The translations under genes were made by a program, and so were the position numbers. Under the pieces are notes generated by a model that was given only the letters and a program-made list of their open reading frames with translations, was not told where the DNA came from and made no database searches. 64,000 nt of DNA from G963677915 sp963677915 (GTDB taxonomy: Bacteria; Bacillota; Clostridia; Lachnospirales; Vallitaleaceae). Below, piece after piece: positions 42,584 through 51,854 of the stretch (positions are counted from its first letter, which is position 1; the number at the start of each line of letters is the position of its first letter). The DNA lies in contig CAXXGE010000041.1 of assembly GCA_963677915.2 (NCBI GenBank), positions 1 to 64,000 on the forward strand, given 5' to 3'.

Positions 42584-44001
42584 TGTCCGCCACCCCCCTG
42601 CAAGGAAACAGGCACAAAGACCTGCCTGCCATCCAGTTCCACCAGCCACTCCATGGTCAACGCACCTGGCGCGGTCGCTGCATAGACCAGTTCCATATTC
42701 GCAACAGACGAACCCGCGCCATCCGCCTGGGCCAGCGCCGTATCAAGAGCATCCTGGTACCTGCCTTCAAATGCCGTCGGCTGGATAAGGGTTTCCTCCC
42801 TTTGCACGACAAAGCGTCTGTACCGGCTCACTGTCCCATCGGTCACCTCCACCTGGATGGGGTAGTCAAGCCCCACCTCCTCCAGTATTTGGTTGTCCAG
42901 GTAGACCGGATAACCGTCCACCTTGTAAGTGTAATTGAAAACCACGCTGTCCGCCGTCGTGCTGTAGCCTTCGAAGGCATAGTCGATCAGACTCTCCTTC
43001 ATATCCCTCTCAACCATGGCATCGGCCTGAGCGAACGCCTGGAACACATCAGGCAGCCGGCGTTTCGTGACTACCTTTTTCATCTCAAGGAAGCCCTCTT
43101 CATTGTAGGAAACCGTCACCTCGCCGTCACCGTAAAGGACCGAATCCTCTTTTCTTGTCACCGTTTTGATATCCGGGTTGTCGAAGAAACGGCTCACATG
43201 CCCTTCCAGGCTGATATTCGTCGTCTCCTCCTGAATGCCTGTCACAATCCGCCCGTCCGCAAGGTAGGGGGTGTACAGGTAGATTTCGCCATAATAGGTC
43301 AGTGCGCCGGTCGGAAGGGGCAGCAGCACATTGCTCGAGAAAATCTCGAAGCCGTCCTTCCACGTGGAGATATAGGCCGGTACCGTCCCGACGTTTTCCC
43401 TGTCGTCGATGAACTTGAGCACCAGGTCATTAGCATCACCCATCAGCGCCTTGCCGAGGTTGTATCTGTAATATTCCCCAGTTGTCTCTTCCAGTAAAAA
43501 AAGCACCAGGTTCTCCTCTGTCGCAGAAGCCGGCTGAACCAGCACTTCACCCACCTGCCCCTTGAATCCTATGTCCGCATTCCTGACACCGAGGCTGGCA
43601 GCAAAATGGTCCACGCCAAGGGGTGTCGTCAGCGTCATGCTCACATGGCTCCTCTCCCAGATGGAAGATACCTCCGCAGCGGACGTATACTTCTGAGCCT
43701 GGGGAAGTCCGTCCGCAAGCATGGTATAGATTGCCGCAAGAAGCCTGTCCACCGGTACCGCTTCCTCCCTGATCACCGTATACTCCCTGTCCTTTTCTCC
43801 GAAGAACACAGCCAGCCGCTCCGGTTGGATCATCGACGCCGTCTCCTCCTTGGCCACAAGGCTCCGATACTGGTTTACAGCACGATAAAAAACGTTACGG
43901 TCTGACATTTCATCAAACCATAACGTTGTGGTCTGTACGACGCTTGCGCCGATCAATAATAGCAATAGCACGGACTTCAGATATATGCCTATCTGCTTCA
44001 T
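42580..44001 (-). CDS. yycH: WalK-regulating membrane protein YycH-like
   Basis: About 473 residues from the ATG at 44001 (AGGGAG site). Single N-terminal helix (SVLLLLLIGASVVQTTTLWF) followed by an extracellular domain; the TTTLWFDEMSD start is typical of YycH. Works with YycI at the membrane to control WalK. Overlaps yycI by four bases, so translation is coupled. Divergent in sequence from Bacillus YycH, identified mainly by architecture and context. Confidence 0.78.
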   Translation of the reverse strand: MKQIGIYLKSVLLLLLIGASVVQTTTLWFDEMSDRNVFYRAVNQYRSLVAKEETASMIQPERLAVFFGEKDREYTVIREEAVPVDRLLAAIYTMLADGLPQAQKYTSAAEVSSIWERSHVSMTLTTPLGVDHFAASLGVRNADIGFKGQVGEVLVQPASATEENLVLFLLEETTGEYYRYNLGKALMGDANDLVLKFIDDRENVGTVPAYISTWKDGFEIFSSNVLLPLPTGALTYYGEIYLYTPYLADGRIVTGIQEETTNISLEGHVSRFFDNPDIKTVTRKEDSVLYGDGEVTVSYNEEGFLEMKKVVTKRRLPDVFQAFAQADAMVERDMKESLIDYAFEGYSTTADSVVFNYTYKVDGYPVYLDNQILEEVGLDYPIQVEVTDGTVSRYRRFVVQREETLIQPTAFEGRYQDALDTALAQADGAGSSVANMELVYAATAPGALTMEWLVELDGRQVFVPVSLQGGGGQ

Positions 44002-44044
44002 GCCGATCACTCCCTAAATATAGCGTTCTTAGGAGAACGGTATA

Positions 44045-44656
44045 TTAAAATCCAAAGAAGTTGAATACACTCTTTAAAAGGTTAAAAGCCGGTTCTGTCG
44101 TCGTGCTCGTGGCACTTGAAGACTCGATGAAGTTCAGCTCCATCGTCTCCAGCTGCGTCTTCGTGATTTCCGTTTTCCGGACAACCTTGAACTGCTTGTT
44201 GACCGTCACGCCATTCTGCTTGACGGCAACCATCACATAGTTGGTTCCCACATGGTCAAGGGGTACGATCAGATTGTAAAGACCCGACTGGCCGACTTTC
44301 TGAACCGATGTGAAGGTCGTCACCCGCCCGTAGGTCGTCGGACTAATATGGGAGACAAGCACGCCCACCTGCGTCGTCTCAGTGCCCGTACCGGCTAGCA
44401 TCTTGTTCGGGGAGAAGGTCACAGAGCTGTACTTCTCGAAACCGCTGCTGAACTTGAAGCTCCCGTAGGTGTTGATGACATCGGTACTGATGCCGGCTGC
44501 AGGATCCACATAAACGTAGTCCTCGCTGGTCAGGCCGAAATTCAGGTTGAAGCCTGCCACATCATATGTGTTAACGGTGGACGCGTATGCGCCGCCGGCC
44601 ACAAACAGCCAAACCACCATCATCGTGAAAAACACCCGATATAAAGTTTTGCGCAT
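44045..44656 (-). CDS. Secreted protein of unknown function inside the wal operon
   Basis: About 203 residues from the ATG at 44656 (AGGTGA site; the ATG at 44674 has none). Signal peptide RVFFTMMVVWLFVAGGAYAS with a cleavage site near residue 24, then a beta-rich domain with many Thr, Tyr and Val (about 25-180) and a hydrophobic C-terminal end (AFNLLKSVFNFFGF). No domain recognised. It replaces nothing in the usual walR-walK-yycH-yycI order but sits between walK and yycH, which is not the standard arrangement, so a role in cell-wall sensing may be suspected. Confidence 0.7.
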   Translation of the reverse strand: MRKTLYRVFFTMMVVWLFVAGGAYASTVNTYDVAGFNLNFGLTSEDYVYVDPAAGISTDVINTYGSFKFSSGFEKYSSVTFSPNKMLAGTGTETTQVGVLVSHISPTTYGRVTTFTSVQKVGQSGLYNLIVPLDHVGTNYVMVAVKQNGVTVNKQFKVVRKTEITKTQLETMELNFIESSSATSTTTEPAFNLLKSVFNFFGF

Positions 44657-44709
44657 AGGTTCACCTACTTTCATTTATTGTGAAGTAAAGCCATTATACT
44701 ACAGCAATG

Positions 44710-46476
44710 TTACAGTCCTGTTACAGCCTGTTGACGAGGAAATGACAAATAAAAGGTCGTTCCCTTCTCCATTTCGCTCTCCGCCTCGATCCTGCCGCCA
44801 TGCAGTTCCATAATCTCCTTGGCGATAGCAAGACCAAGGCCGGTGCCGCCCAGCTCTCTGGATCTGGCTTTGTCGACCCGGTAGAAACGCTCGAAGATCC
44901 TGGGCAGGTCTTCCCTGCTGATGCCCATCCCCGAATCGCTCACGACAACCTTGTACTTCCTGTCCGACTCCAGAAGTGAAACCTCGATCAGCGTTTTCTC
45001 GCCGCTGTACTTGATGGCATTTGAAATGATATTCTTGAACACCTGCTCCACCCGGTTCGGATCGCCTATGATACGGCAGTTCTTCTTTTCCGGCGGGTAG
45101 TAGATAAGCCGCTGTTCCTTCCTGGCCGCCTGGATCTGGTACTTCTCCACGCACTCCTCCAGAATCAGCTCCAGGTTCATGTCCTGCATGACCATCCTGA
45201 TCTGCTTGTTGTCCAGCCTCGAAAGTTCCAAAAGGTCCTGGACAAGGGTCGTCATCCGGTCCCCTTCATTGTTGATGACAGCCAGGAACCGTTCCGCCGT
45301 CTCCCTGTCGTCCATCGCTCCGTCCAGCAGCGTTTCCGCATAGCTCTTGATCGTCGTCAGCGGCGTCCTCAGCTCGTGGGACACGTTGGCAACGAATTCC
45401 TTCTGCATCTCCTCAAGCCGCTTGTGCTCGGTGATGTCCTGGATCACGCAGATGATACCCATTGCCTCATCGTACTGGTTCATGAAGTTTGCAAAATAGA
45501 TGTTATAGAACTTCTCCCCGAAAATGATGATATGGGAATAGGGATGCTCCTGCACACTCTCCCTCAGCTCAGCATAATCCAGGTCCAGATAGCCGCTGAA
45601 AATCTCCTGGTAAGAAGATAGCCCCTCAAGATCCAGCAGTTTCACGGAAGCCGGGTTGTTGTGGATCATCTCGCCCTTCCAGTCGAAAACGAGGATGCCG
45701 TCGGACATGTTCTGGAAAACGATCTCCAGCTTGTTCTTCTCGCTTGTAATCTCGTTCAGTGTATCGTTGAGGGAAACAGCCATCTGGTTGAAGTTCGCTG
45801 TCAGCTGGCCTATTTCATCATCGGACTGGACCTTCAGCTTCATGTCCAGCCTCCCCCTCGTCATATCCCTGGCACGCCTCGAAAGAAGCGCGATGGGCCT
45901 GGTGATGAAGTCAGAGAAAAGGATGCCCAGGATGATCGCCACGATGAAGGCCACGGCAACAGCCAGCAGCATGACCATGATGGCCTCCCGGATGTTCGCG
46001 TTGATGCTCGTCAGGTCACCCAGCACATAGATGACATACAGCACCTTGTCCTCGAAAACGACCGGCGTTGCATAGCCCAGGTATTTCTTGCCATCCAGCT
46101 CCACCTTGTCCATCTGGCTCAGCGTCCCCTTATTCTGGGCTGAAACCACCTGCGGCGTGTAGAACTCCTTCTCTTCAAGCGGCGTGATGGAATAGACCAC
46201 CGTGCTGCTTTTGTCGAGAAGGAAGATCCTCTCATTCAGGTATTGAAGCTGGGTGTTTTCAATCGTCTGCTTAAGGACTGTGAAAACCGCCTCCTCGCTC
46301 GTCTCATCCGCCACCTGGTTCGTCACGTAACTGGCAGCCGTCCGGATCCGCTCTTCTATCGCATCATATTCATTTTGTCTTGTAAGGGTGACAATCAACG
46401 TGCCGCTGACAATCATAACGATGAGGACCAGCAGGACATACATCGATACCAGCCGCCATCGGATGCTTTTTGACAT
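44710..46476 (-). CDS. walK: Sensor histidine kinase WalK
   Basis: 588 residues. Two membrane helices (about 9-31 and 165-185) flank an extracellular sensor; then HAMP (RPIALLSRRARDMTRGRLDM), PAS (FQNMSDGILVFDWKGEMIHN), HisKA with the phosphorylated His in FVANVSHELRTPLTTIKSYAE, and HATPase with VFKNIISNAIKYSG, SDSGMGISREDL and GGTGLGLAIAKEI. This is the complete WalK plan. It adjoins walR (11-base gap). Controls cell-wall hydrolase and synthesis genes in Firmicutes. Confidence 0.95.
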   Translation of the reverse strand: MSKSIRWRLVSMYVLLVLIVMIVSGTLIVTLTRQNEYDAIEERIRTAASYVTNQVADETSEEAVFTVLKQTIENTQLQYLNERIFLLDKSSTVVYSITPLEEKEFYTPQVVSAQNKGTLSQMDKVELDGKKYLGYATPVVFEDKVLYVIYVLGDLTSINANIREAIMVMLLAVAVAFIVAIILGILFSDFITRPIALLSRRARDMTRGRLDMKLKVQSDDEIGQLTANFNQMAVSLNDTLNEITSEKNKLEIVFQNMSDGILVFDWKGEMIHNNPASVKLLDLEGLSSYQEIFSGYLDLDYAELRESVQEHPYSHIIIFGEKFYNIYFANFMNQYDEAMGIICVIQDITEHKRLEEMQKEFVANVSHELRTPLTTIKSYAETLLDGAMDDRETAERFLAVINNEGDRMTTLVQDLLELSRLDNKQIRMVMQDMNLELILEECVEKYQIQAARKEQRLIYYPPEKKNCRIIGDPNRVEQVFKNIISNAIKYSGEKTLIEVSLLESDRKYKVVVSDSGMGISREDLPRIFERFYRVDKARSRELGGTGLGLAIAKEIMELHGGRIEAESEMEKGTTFYLSFPRQQAVTGL

Positions 46477-46487
46477 AGTTAGCTACC

Positions 46488-47174
46488 TCAGCCTTTGAAA
46501 TAGTAGCCCACGCCCCGCTTCGTCAGGATGAAGCTTGGCTTGGCCGGATTGTCCTCTACTTTTTCCCTAAGGCGCCTGACAGTGACATCCACCGTGCGCA
46601 CGTCGCCGTAATACTCGTATCCCCAGACCTTCTCCAGGAGCTGTTCCCTTGTGAAAATCTGTTCCTTCTGCTTGGCCAGAAACTTGAGCAGCTCATACTC
46701 CCTAACTGTCAGCTCCAGCGTCACATCATTCTTCTTCACTTCGTAGCGGTCAGCATTGATGACCATCGACCCGAAATTCATCACCTGGCCGTTGTTCACA
46801 GGCGCCTGGTCCAGCACCGTTCTGCGGATGTTCGACTTGACCCTTGCGACCAGTTCCCTGACGCCGAAAGGCTTTGTCACATAGTCGTCGGCACCGAACT
46901 CGAGTCCCAGCACCTTGTCCACTTCCTCCGCTCTCGCCGTCAGCATGATGATCGGCACGTTGGACTCCTCGCGGATGCTTTTGCAGGCCGTCAGCCCGTC
47001 GATCTTCGGCATCATGATATCCATGAGAATCAGGTCGGGCAGTTCCTTCCGGTACTTCTCGATCCCCTCTTCACCGTTGGCGGCCGTCACAACCTCGAAG
47101 CCTTCCTTTTCCAGGTTGAACGCTAAAATGTCTACAATCGCTCTTTCATCATCCACTACCAGTATTTTGGACAT
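46488..47174 (-). CDS. walR: Response regulator WalR
   Basis: 228 residues. Receiver domain with acidic pocket (VVDDERAIVDIL), phosphorylated Asp in PDLILMDIMMPKIDG, and KPFGVRELVARVKSNIRR; C-terminal OmpR-type winged helix ending GVGYYFKG, which matches WalR/PhoB-type regulators. First gene of the walR-walK-yycH-yycI cluster and 85 bases after an M23 peptidase gene, typical targets of this system. Confidence 0.96.
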   Translation of the reverse strand: MSKILVVDDERAIVDILAFNLEKEGFEVVTAANGEEGIEKYRKELPDLILMDIMMPKIDGLTACKSIREESNVPIIMLTARAEEVDKVLGLEFGADDYVTKPFGVRELVARVKSNIRRTVLDQAPVNNGQVMNFGSMVINADRYEVKKNDVTLELTVREYELLKFLAKQKEQIFTREQLLEKVWGYEYYGDVRTVDVTVRRLREKVEDNPAKPSFILTKRGVGYYFKG

Positions 47175-47258
47175 GGAATCCCCTCCTTGTGTATAAGCAG
47201 TAAAACGGCTACCGGATTGTCTGTATCGTCCGGTAACCGTCAGTCATTCATTATTGAA

Positions 47259-48827
47259 TTACGGCAGATATTTCATCGGGTTCACCGGCACATCATCGAA
47301 ACGGATCTCGAAGTGGACATGGGGTCCGGTACTGTGGCCAGTGGAGCCCACCTTGGCAATCACCTCGTACTTGGCAACCGCCTGTCCCACCTTGACGAGC
47401 AGGGAGCTGTTGTGTGCATAGCGTGTGACAGTGCCCTTGCCATGGTCGATATCGATGCAGTAGCCGTAACTGCTCTTCCATCCCGCGAAGATGACTGTGC
47501 CGCCGTCAGCAGCATGGACCTGCGTACCGTAGGGTGCAGCCATGTCAACGCCCGTATGGTAGGATCCCCATCTGGGTCCGAAACTGGACGTGATGCGGAA
47601 GTCTTCCAGCGGATAAACGAAGTTCCCCGTGGCGCCCTTCACTGGCAGCGGCTTCGTGCCCTTGGAAATGACTTTGTTGGTCGGTTCTGTCAGGACTGTT
47701 TCGTCTGTGATCTCCCGGTCCACTTCCTCACCGTTCAGCTTGGTGACCATGGCAGTTATCTGCATCACACCGTCCGAACCATAGTCGACAACCGATTCTG
47801 AACCGATATATTTGTCAGGATTCTTCGTATAGACCGTCTCTCTGTTAATCGGTTTTGTGTAAACCAGCTCTTCCATCGTCTGAACTTTAAGGTCGGACTC
47901 TGGCTGCATAACGGTAATGGGCTCGCCTATCTGGATTTTGGTGGCTCTGGCCTCCAGCCCCGGGTTCAGAGCATAAAGCTCCTTCAGGGACATGCCGTGT
48001 TCCTGGGCAATCATGCCAAGCACATCTCCTTTTTCTATTTCATACATCGTTGCTTCTTCGTGTTCTTTCGTCACCAGCTCCGTGGCCGTCTCCAGGTCCT
48101 TGATGTCTCCGGATCTGACGAAATCCCTGATGACAAGGACGTCGGCAGCCAGCTCGATTCCCACCGTGGTACCTTCAGATATAGACGTGGTGAAGTTGCG
48201 TACCTCCGACGGCGCCTTGGACATGGTCACTGTCGGCGTCATGATCAGGCTGTTGCGGTCGTCTTCGCCAAGGTCCACCTCGATGGTCGTGTCCTCGGAA
48301 ACGTAAAGGCTTTGGGCCCGTTTCAGCACTTCCTTGATGTCCTCTTCTGTCTTGACCGCCACAGTGAAACTGTCGCCGATCTTCATGACATAGGCCAGTT
48401 CCTTCGGGTTGCTCAGATGGCTTTTGATGCTGTCCTTGATAGCCACGGCCAGTTCGTCCACCGTCATATAGTCTTCGAGCAGGCTGTAGTCATCCACCAG
48501 CTTCATGGCAGGTTCCTGTTCAGGGTCATAGCCCAGGTCTTCCACCAGCAGACGGGTCGCTTCTTCATAGGCGCTGTCGGCAAGTTCGAAATAATCGATG
48601 TGTCCCACCGGCTCACCGTCGATCAGCACTGCGTAGCAGTTATTCTCTACATTCTCTTCGACAGCTCTGGAAGCTGCCCTATCTATACCGCCTCCGAAGC
48701 TGCTTCCCTCGGAACCTGGCACAAAGTTAACGACCGTGGCAAACACGAGAATGCTGCCGACGGCCAAGCTGATTTCTTTCTTATATTTAAGGAATAGTCC
48801 TTCATCAAACTTGAAAGAGCCGTTCAT
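47259..48827 (-). CDS. M23-family cell-wall endopeptidase with LysM and G5 domains
   Basis: 522 residues. One N-terminal membrane anchor (about 18-36), a helical middle region, a LysM motif (YEIEKGDVLGMIAQEHGMSLKELYALNPGL, about 265-310), a G5 domain (about 335-405, with RETVYTKNPDKYIGSESVV and the GEEVDREIT strand) and a C-terminal M23 domain with the zinc ligands in SFGPRWGSYHTGVDMAAPYG and HSTGPHVHFEIR. Cuts peptide cross-links in peptidoglycan. Placed next to walRK, whose regulon usually includes such hydrolases. Confidence 0.93.
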   Translation of the reverse strand: MNGSFKFDEGLFLKYKKEISLAVGSILVFATVVNFVPGSEGSSFGGGIDRAASRAVEENVENNCYAVLIDGEPVGHIDYFELADSAYEEATRLLVEDLGYDPEQEPAMKLVDDYSLLEDYMTVDELAVAIKDSIKSHLSNPKELAYVMKIGDSFTVAVKTEEDIKEVLKRAQSLYVSEDTTIEVDLGEDDRNSLIMTPTVTMSKAPSEVRNFTTSISEGTTVGIELAADVLVIRDFVRSGDIKDLETATELVTKEHEEATMYEIEKGDVLGMIAQEHGMSLKELYALNPGLEARATKIQIGEPITVMQPESDLKVQTMEELVYTKPINRETVYTKNPDKYIGSESVVDYGSDGVMQITAMVTKLNGEEVDREITDETVLTEPTNKVISKGTKPLPVKGATGNFVYPLEDFRITSSFGPRWGSYHTGVDMAAPYGTQVHAADGGTVIFAGWKSSYGYCIDIDHGKGTVTRYAHNSSLLVKVGQAVAKYEVIAKVGSTGHSTGPHVHFEIRFDDVPVNPMKYLP

Positions 48828-48899
48828 ATATTATCCTCCGTAACAATTCTGTAACATTAGTCTCAATCATATCACAGAATGGATCAAAAGTAAACCCTC

Positions 48900-50261
48900 T
48901 TAAAGCCGGTGTTCTCCTCCGCCAAACTGCTGCGCCGCCCACCTGGCCTTCTCTCTTTTCGCCGCCAGCTTTCTCCTGCAGATCTGATGGACCCTGACCA
49001 TTCTGACCGTCATCACCACCAGAAACAGAAGGAGTGCTATGCCTGTCAGCGTACCGAATACGATTTTCAGAACGAACAGGGCTTTCTGTCCGAAGCTGCC
49101 GCTTATTTCTCCATGTGCTGCAATATCCCTCAGGTCGGTAAGCGCCGCTAGCGGCTCCGTCTTGGTCGTCAGGGCGTAGTCGCCGATCGCTTCGTGCATA
49201 AGGCTGCTGTCTTCCTTCAGCCTGACGTTTATGTACAGGACCAGGTTGCCCACATCGTCGGGTTCTGCCAGATGGTAGTCCACGGCCACATCCGCAGCCG
49301 TGTAGCTGTCATGCACAAGCAGGTCAAGGGTGCCGAAACTGTTCGTGTCCACATGCGCCATGCTGATCCCGCTTTTCGTAACGTTAAGTGTCTCGGGAAG
49401 GAAATCCCCAGGCATCTGGATCGTGTCGAAATGCTCGAAACCGTAGTCCAGCAGTTTCATTGTGTCTTCATATTTGTCATCGTTGGCGCTGCAGTCCATG
49501 ACAACAGCGATGAGCGTCCTGCCGTTGCGTGTGGCAGCCGTCACCAGCGTGTGCTTTGAGCTGGGTGTCCAGCCTGTCTTGCTAGCGATGATTCCGTCAT
49601 ACTCGAACTTGCCTTTGAAAAAACTGTTGCTGTTGTGGAAGTAGCGGTAGTCCTCCTGCAGGTTCGTCGGATTCATCGTATATTGGTAGACAGAATAGAA
49701 GTCGTTGAATCCCTTTGTCTTGATGGCCTGGGACATGATCAGCGCCATATCATAGGCCGTCGTATAGTGGTCGTTGTCCTCCAAGCCGCTTGCATTGACA
49801 AAATGTGTGTTCAAAGCGCCAAGCTCCAGCGCCCTTTCGTTCATCAGGCCGGCGAAGGCTTCCATGCTGCCAGATACATATTCTGCAACACCGTTGGCTG
49901 CATCGTTGGCGGATTCCACCCCCATGGCATACAAGGCGTCATTGAGACTGATTTCCTCGTCTGTGTCCAGGGCGATATGTGCCGCTCCGCGCGGAACGGA
50001 AAACACCGCATCATAGCTCATGACGAGGGTGTCGCTTAGGTTGCCGCGCTCGAGGGCCAGCATGCCTGTCATGACCTTCGTGATGGATGCAGGGTATTTG
50101 GTTTCATGCATGTTCTTGCCGTAGAGCACCTGGTTCGTATCCGCATCCATGAGGACGACGGAATTGCAGACGGTGCTGGGCGCCGACTCTGCGTAGACGG
50201 GCGCCGCAGTGGCAAGCATGCTTATTATCAAGACCAAAGTGGTCAGTCGTATCAATCGCAT
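48900..50261 (-). CDS. dacA: Penicillin-binding D-alanyl-D-alanine carboxypeptidase (DacA type)
   Basis: About 453 residues from the ATG at 50261 (AAGGAAGG site; an earlier in-frame GTG/ATG extension lacks one). Signal peptide ending VYAESA, then the S11 serine peptidase domain with SxxK (PASITKVMTG), SxN (VESANDAANG) and KTG (ASKTGWTPSSKHTL). A C-terminal beta domain and a membrane helix (IVFGTLTGIALLLFLVVMTV) anchor it outside the cell. Trims the terminal D-Ala of peptidoglycan stems. Confidence 0.94.
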   Translation of the reverse strand: MRLIRLTTLVLIISMLATAAPVYAESAPSTVCNSVVLMDADTNQVLYGKNMHETKYPASITKVMTGMLALERGNLSDTLVMSYDAVFSVPRGAAHIALDTDEEISLNDALYAMGVESANDAANGVAEYVSGSMEAFAGLMNERALELGALNTHFVNASGLEDNDHYTTAYDMALIMSQAIKTKGFNDFYSVYQYTMNPTNLQEDYRYFHNSNSFFKGKFEYDGIIASKTGWTPSSKHTLVTAATRNGRTLIAVVMDCSANDDKYEDTMKLLDYGFEHFDTIQMPGDFLPETLNVTKSGISMAHVDTNSFGTLDLLVHDSYTAADVAVDYHLAEPDDVGNLVLYINVRLKEDSSLMHEAIGDYALTTKTEPLAALTDLRDIAAHGEISGSFGQKALFVLKIVFGTLTGIALLLFLVVMTVRMVRVHQICRRKLAAKREKARWAAQQFGGGEHRL

Positions 50262-50358
50262 TCTATAACCTTCCTTTATACCTTTCAATCCTATAAACAG
50301 AAAAAAGCTACTGCTATCATAAACCAATAATCAGGATTGCGCAAGGGTAGTTGAACGC

Positions 50359-51054
50359 CTACATCTTATTCATCATTGTGATAAAGGCTTCCCTCCTGAT
50401 CAGCGGCCGGCTGAAGGCTTTGAATGTTTCCTTCTCAATGCGGCCTTCCGCAATCAGTTCGACACCCGCTTCAAAGGCGGCCTTCAAGACCTTTTTCGCT
50501 CTAAGGTTCAGCTTGCCCCCCACCTTCATGACATCGACATGGGGACGGACCAGCGCGCCGGCATACTCAAGGCCGCTGTTCTGGCACATCTCCTTGATGA
50601 TGCGCTCGACGATGCCAGCATTGGCTTTCTCCCACCATCCGGTGGTCGCAAGCAGCACCACTTTCTTCAGCGCAACATCCGAGCGCATCCGGGCTCTGGT
50701 TCTTCCGTTCTTGAATTCCAGGACCGGATCGGTAAGCGGCATCAACCGGTTGAACAGGTCCTGCAGCGCACCGGGCAGCGGTGCGTAGACCGGTGTGGCG
50801 ATAACGAGGATGTCTGCGTCCTTAAGGTCCTTGTAGTACATCTGCATGTTGTCGTCCAGACAGCAGGTTCCGGGCGCCGTATACCAGCAATACATGCTGC
50901 CGCATGAGCAAGGCTCAATCTGCATCTTGCTTGCATAGAGCACTTTCACCCTAGCCCCGGCTTCCCTCATACCGTTAATAAAGGGCTCCTGCATCATTGC
51001 AGTATTCCCGTTCTCCATCCTTGGGCTTCCGTTAATAACTAAGACTTTTGACAT
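50359..51054 (-). CDS. NADPH-dependent FMN reductase/iron-sulfur flavoprotein-like
   Basis: 231 residues with the flavodoxin-like N-terminus VLVINGSPRMENGNTAMM, which binds FMN phosphate, and IATPVYAPLPGALQDLFNRL. A cysteine cluster (PCSCGSMYC and TCC, about 48-65) sits where iron-sulfur flavoproteins of anaerobes carry a [4Fe-4S] motif, though the spacing differs from the known ISF type. Reduces quinones, nitro compounds or similar in relatives; cofactor and substrate are unproven. AAAGGAG site before the ATG. Confidence 0.82.
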   Translation of the reverse strand: MSKVLVINGSPRMENGNTAMMQEPFINGMREAGARVKVLYASKMQIEPCSCGSMYCWYTAPGTCCLDDNMQMYYKDLKDADILVIATPVYAPLPGALQDLFNRLMPLTDPVLEFKNGRTRARMRSDVALKKVVLLATTGWWEKANAGIVERIIKEMCQNSGLEYAGALVRPHVDVMKVGGKLNLRAKKVLKAAFEAGVELIAEGRIEKETFKAFSRPLIRREAFITMMNKM

Positions 51055-51092
51055 GATGCCATACTCCTTTCACTCGTATAAATATATGCTCA

Positions 51093-51827
51093 TTATTTCT
51101 CCAGCCACTGTATCTTTTCCGCATCGATATACCATGTGCTTTTGCAGGTGTCCAGCTCCATGACATAGGTCTTGCCGGCCACTTCACCCTTGATCCATTT
51201 TTCTATCCAGGCGCCGACAGGCGTCAGATGCTCCATGGACCGGTACACCAGGTACTTGCCGTTTGGCGAGAAGCCGAGCGCCTTGTAACCTGTGTTCCCT
51301 TCGTCGTAGAGGCCGTAGAACTTCTTGACGCATGTTCCCTCTCCGTTTTCGTAGACGTACAGGGAACCGTCCACCTCTCTGACTTCAAGCTCCTCGGTTT
51401 CCGTCTTAAGGTAGTCCGTCTTGACCATGTAGGACCACGAATCCTCATATAGATCCGCCATTTCAATCAGAGCCGGCCTATCCGAACCGTCTTTCAGCGA
51501 GTACAGATACCAGTCGCCTGCATGCATCGCCACGAAGAACGTCTTCCCGCTGCCTGCATCATAACGGAAATCAACGACATTGTCGTTAATGTATCCACTG
51601 CTGTCCTCGCCTTTTCCCTCATGGCTGTAAACAAGGGTTTCTCCATTAAGGTCCGCATTAGATGTGTAAAGAGCATCGAGCCCTTCCACAGCCTTGATAT
51701 AGTAGATCCTGCCTCTCAGGTCATCCACGATATAGGAATTGATCACATTGCTTATATAGTGCGCCAGGTTGAAATACAGTGTTAGAATCACCGCCACAAA
51801 AACCAAGAACCAAAGCATTTTTTTCAT
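51093..51827 (-). CDS. Membrane-anchored protein of unknown function
   Basis: 244 residues. One N-terminal helix (MLWFLVFVAVILTLYFNLA), then an extracellular beta-rich domain with repeated aromatic-Gly turns (RIYYIKAVEGLDALYTSN, FVAMHAGDWYLYSL, LGFSPNGKYLVYRSMEH), reminiscent of beta-propeller blades as in WD40-like PD40 proteins. It is too short for a full propeller. No function assigned. GGGGGA site before the ATG; 27 bases after the serine protease gene, so probably cotranscribed. Confidence 0.75.
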   Translation of the reverse strand: MKKMLWFLVFVAVILTLYFNLAHYISNVINSYIVDDLRGRIYYIKAVEGLDALYTSNADLNGETLVYSHEGKGEDSSGYINDNVVDFRYDAGSGKTFFVAMHAGDWYLYSLKDGSDRPALIEMADLYEDSWSYMVKTDYLKTETEELEVREVDGSLYVYENGEGTCVKKFYGLYDEGNTGYKALGFSPNGKYLVYRSMEHLTPVGAWIEKWIKGEVAGKTYVMELDTCKSTWYIDAEKIQWLEK

Positions 51828-51854
51828 CTTATCCCCCCAAACACTTTCTTGAAA

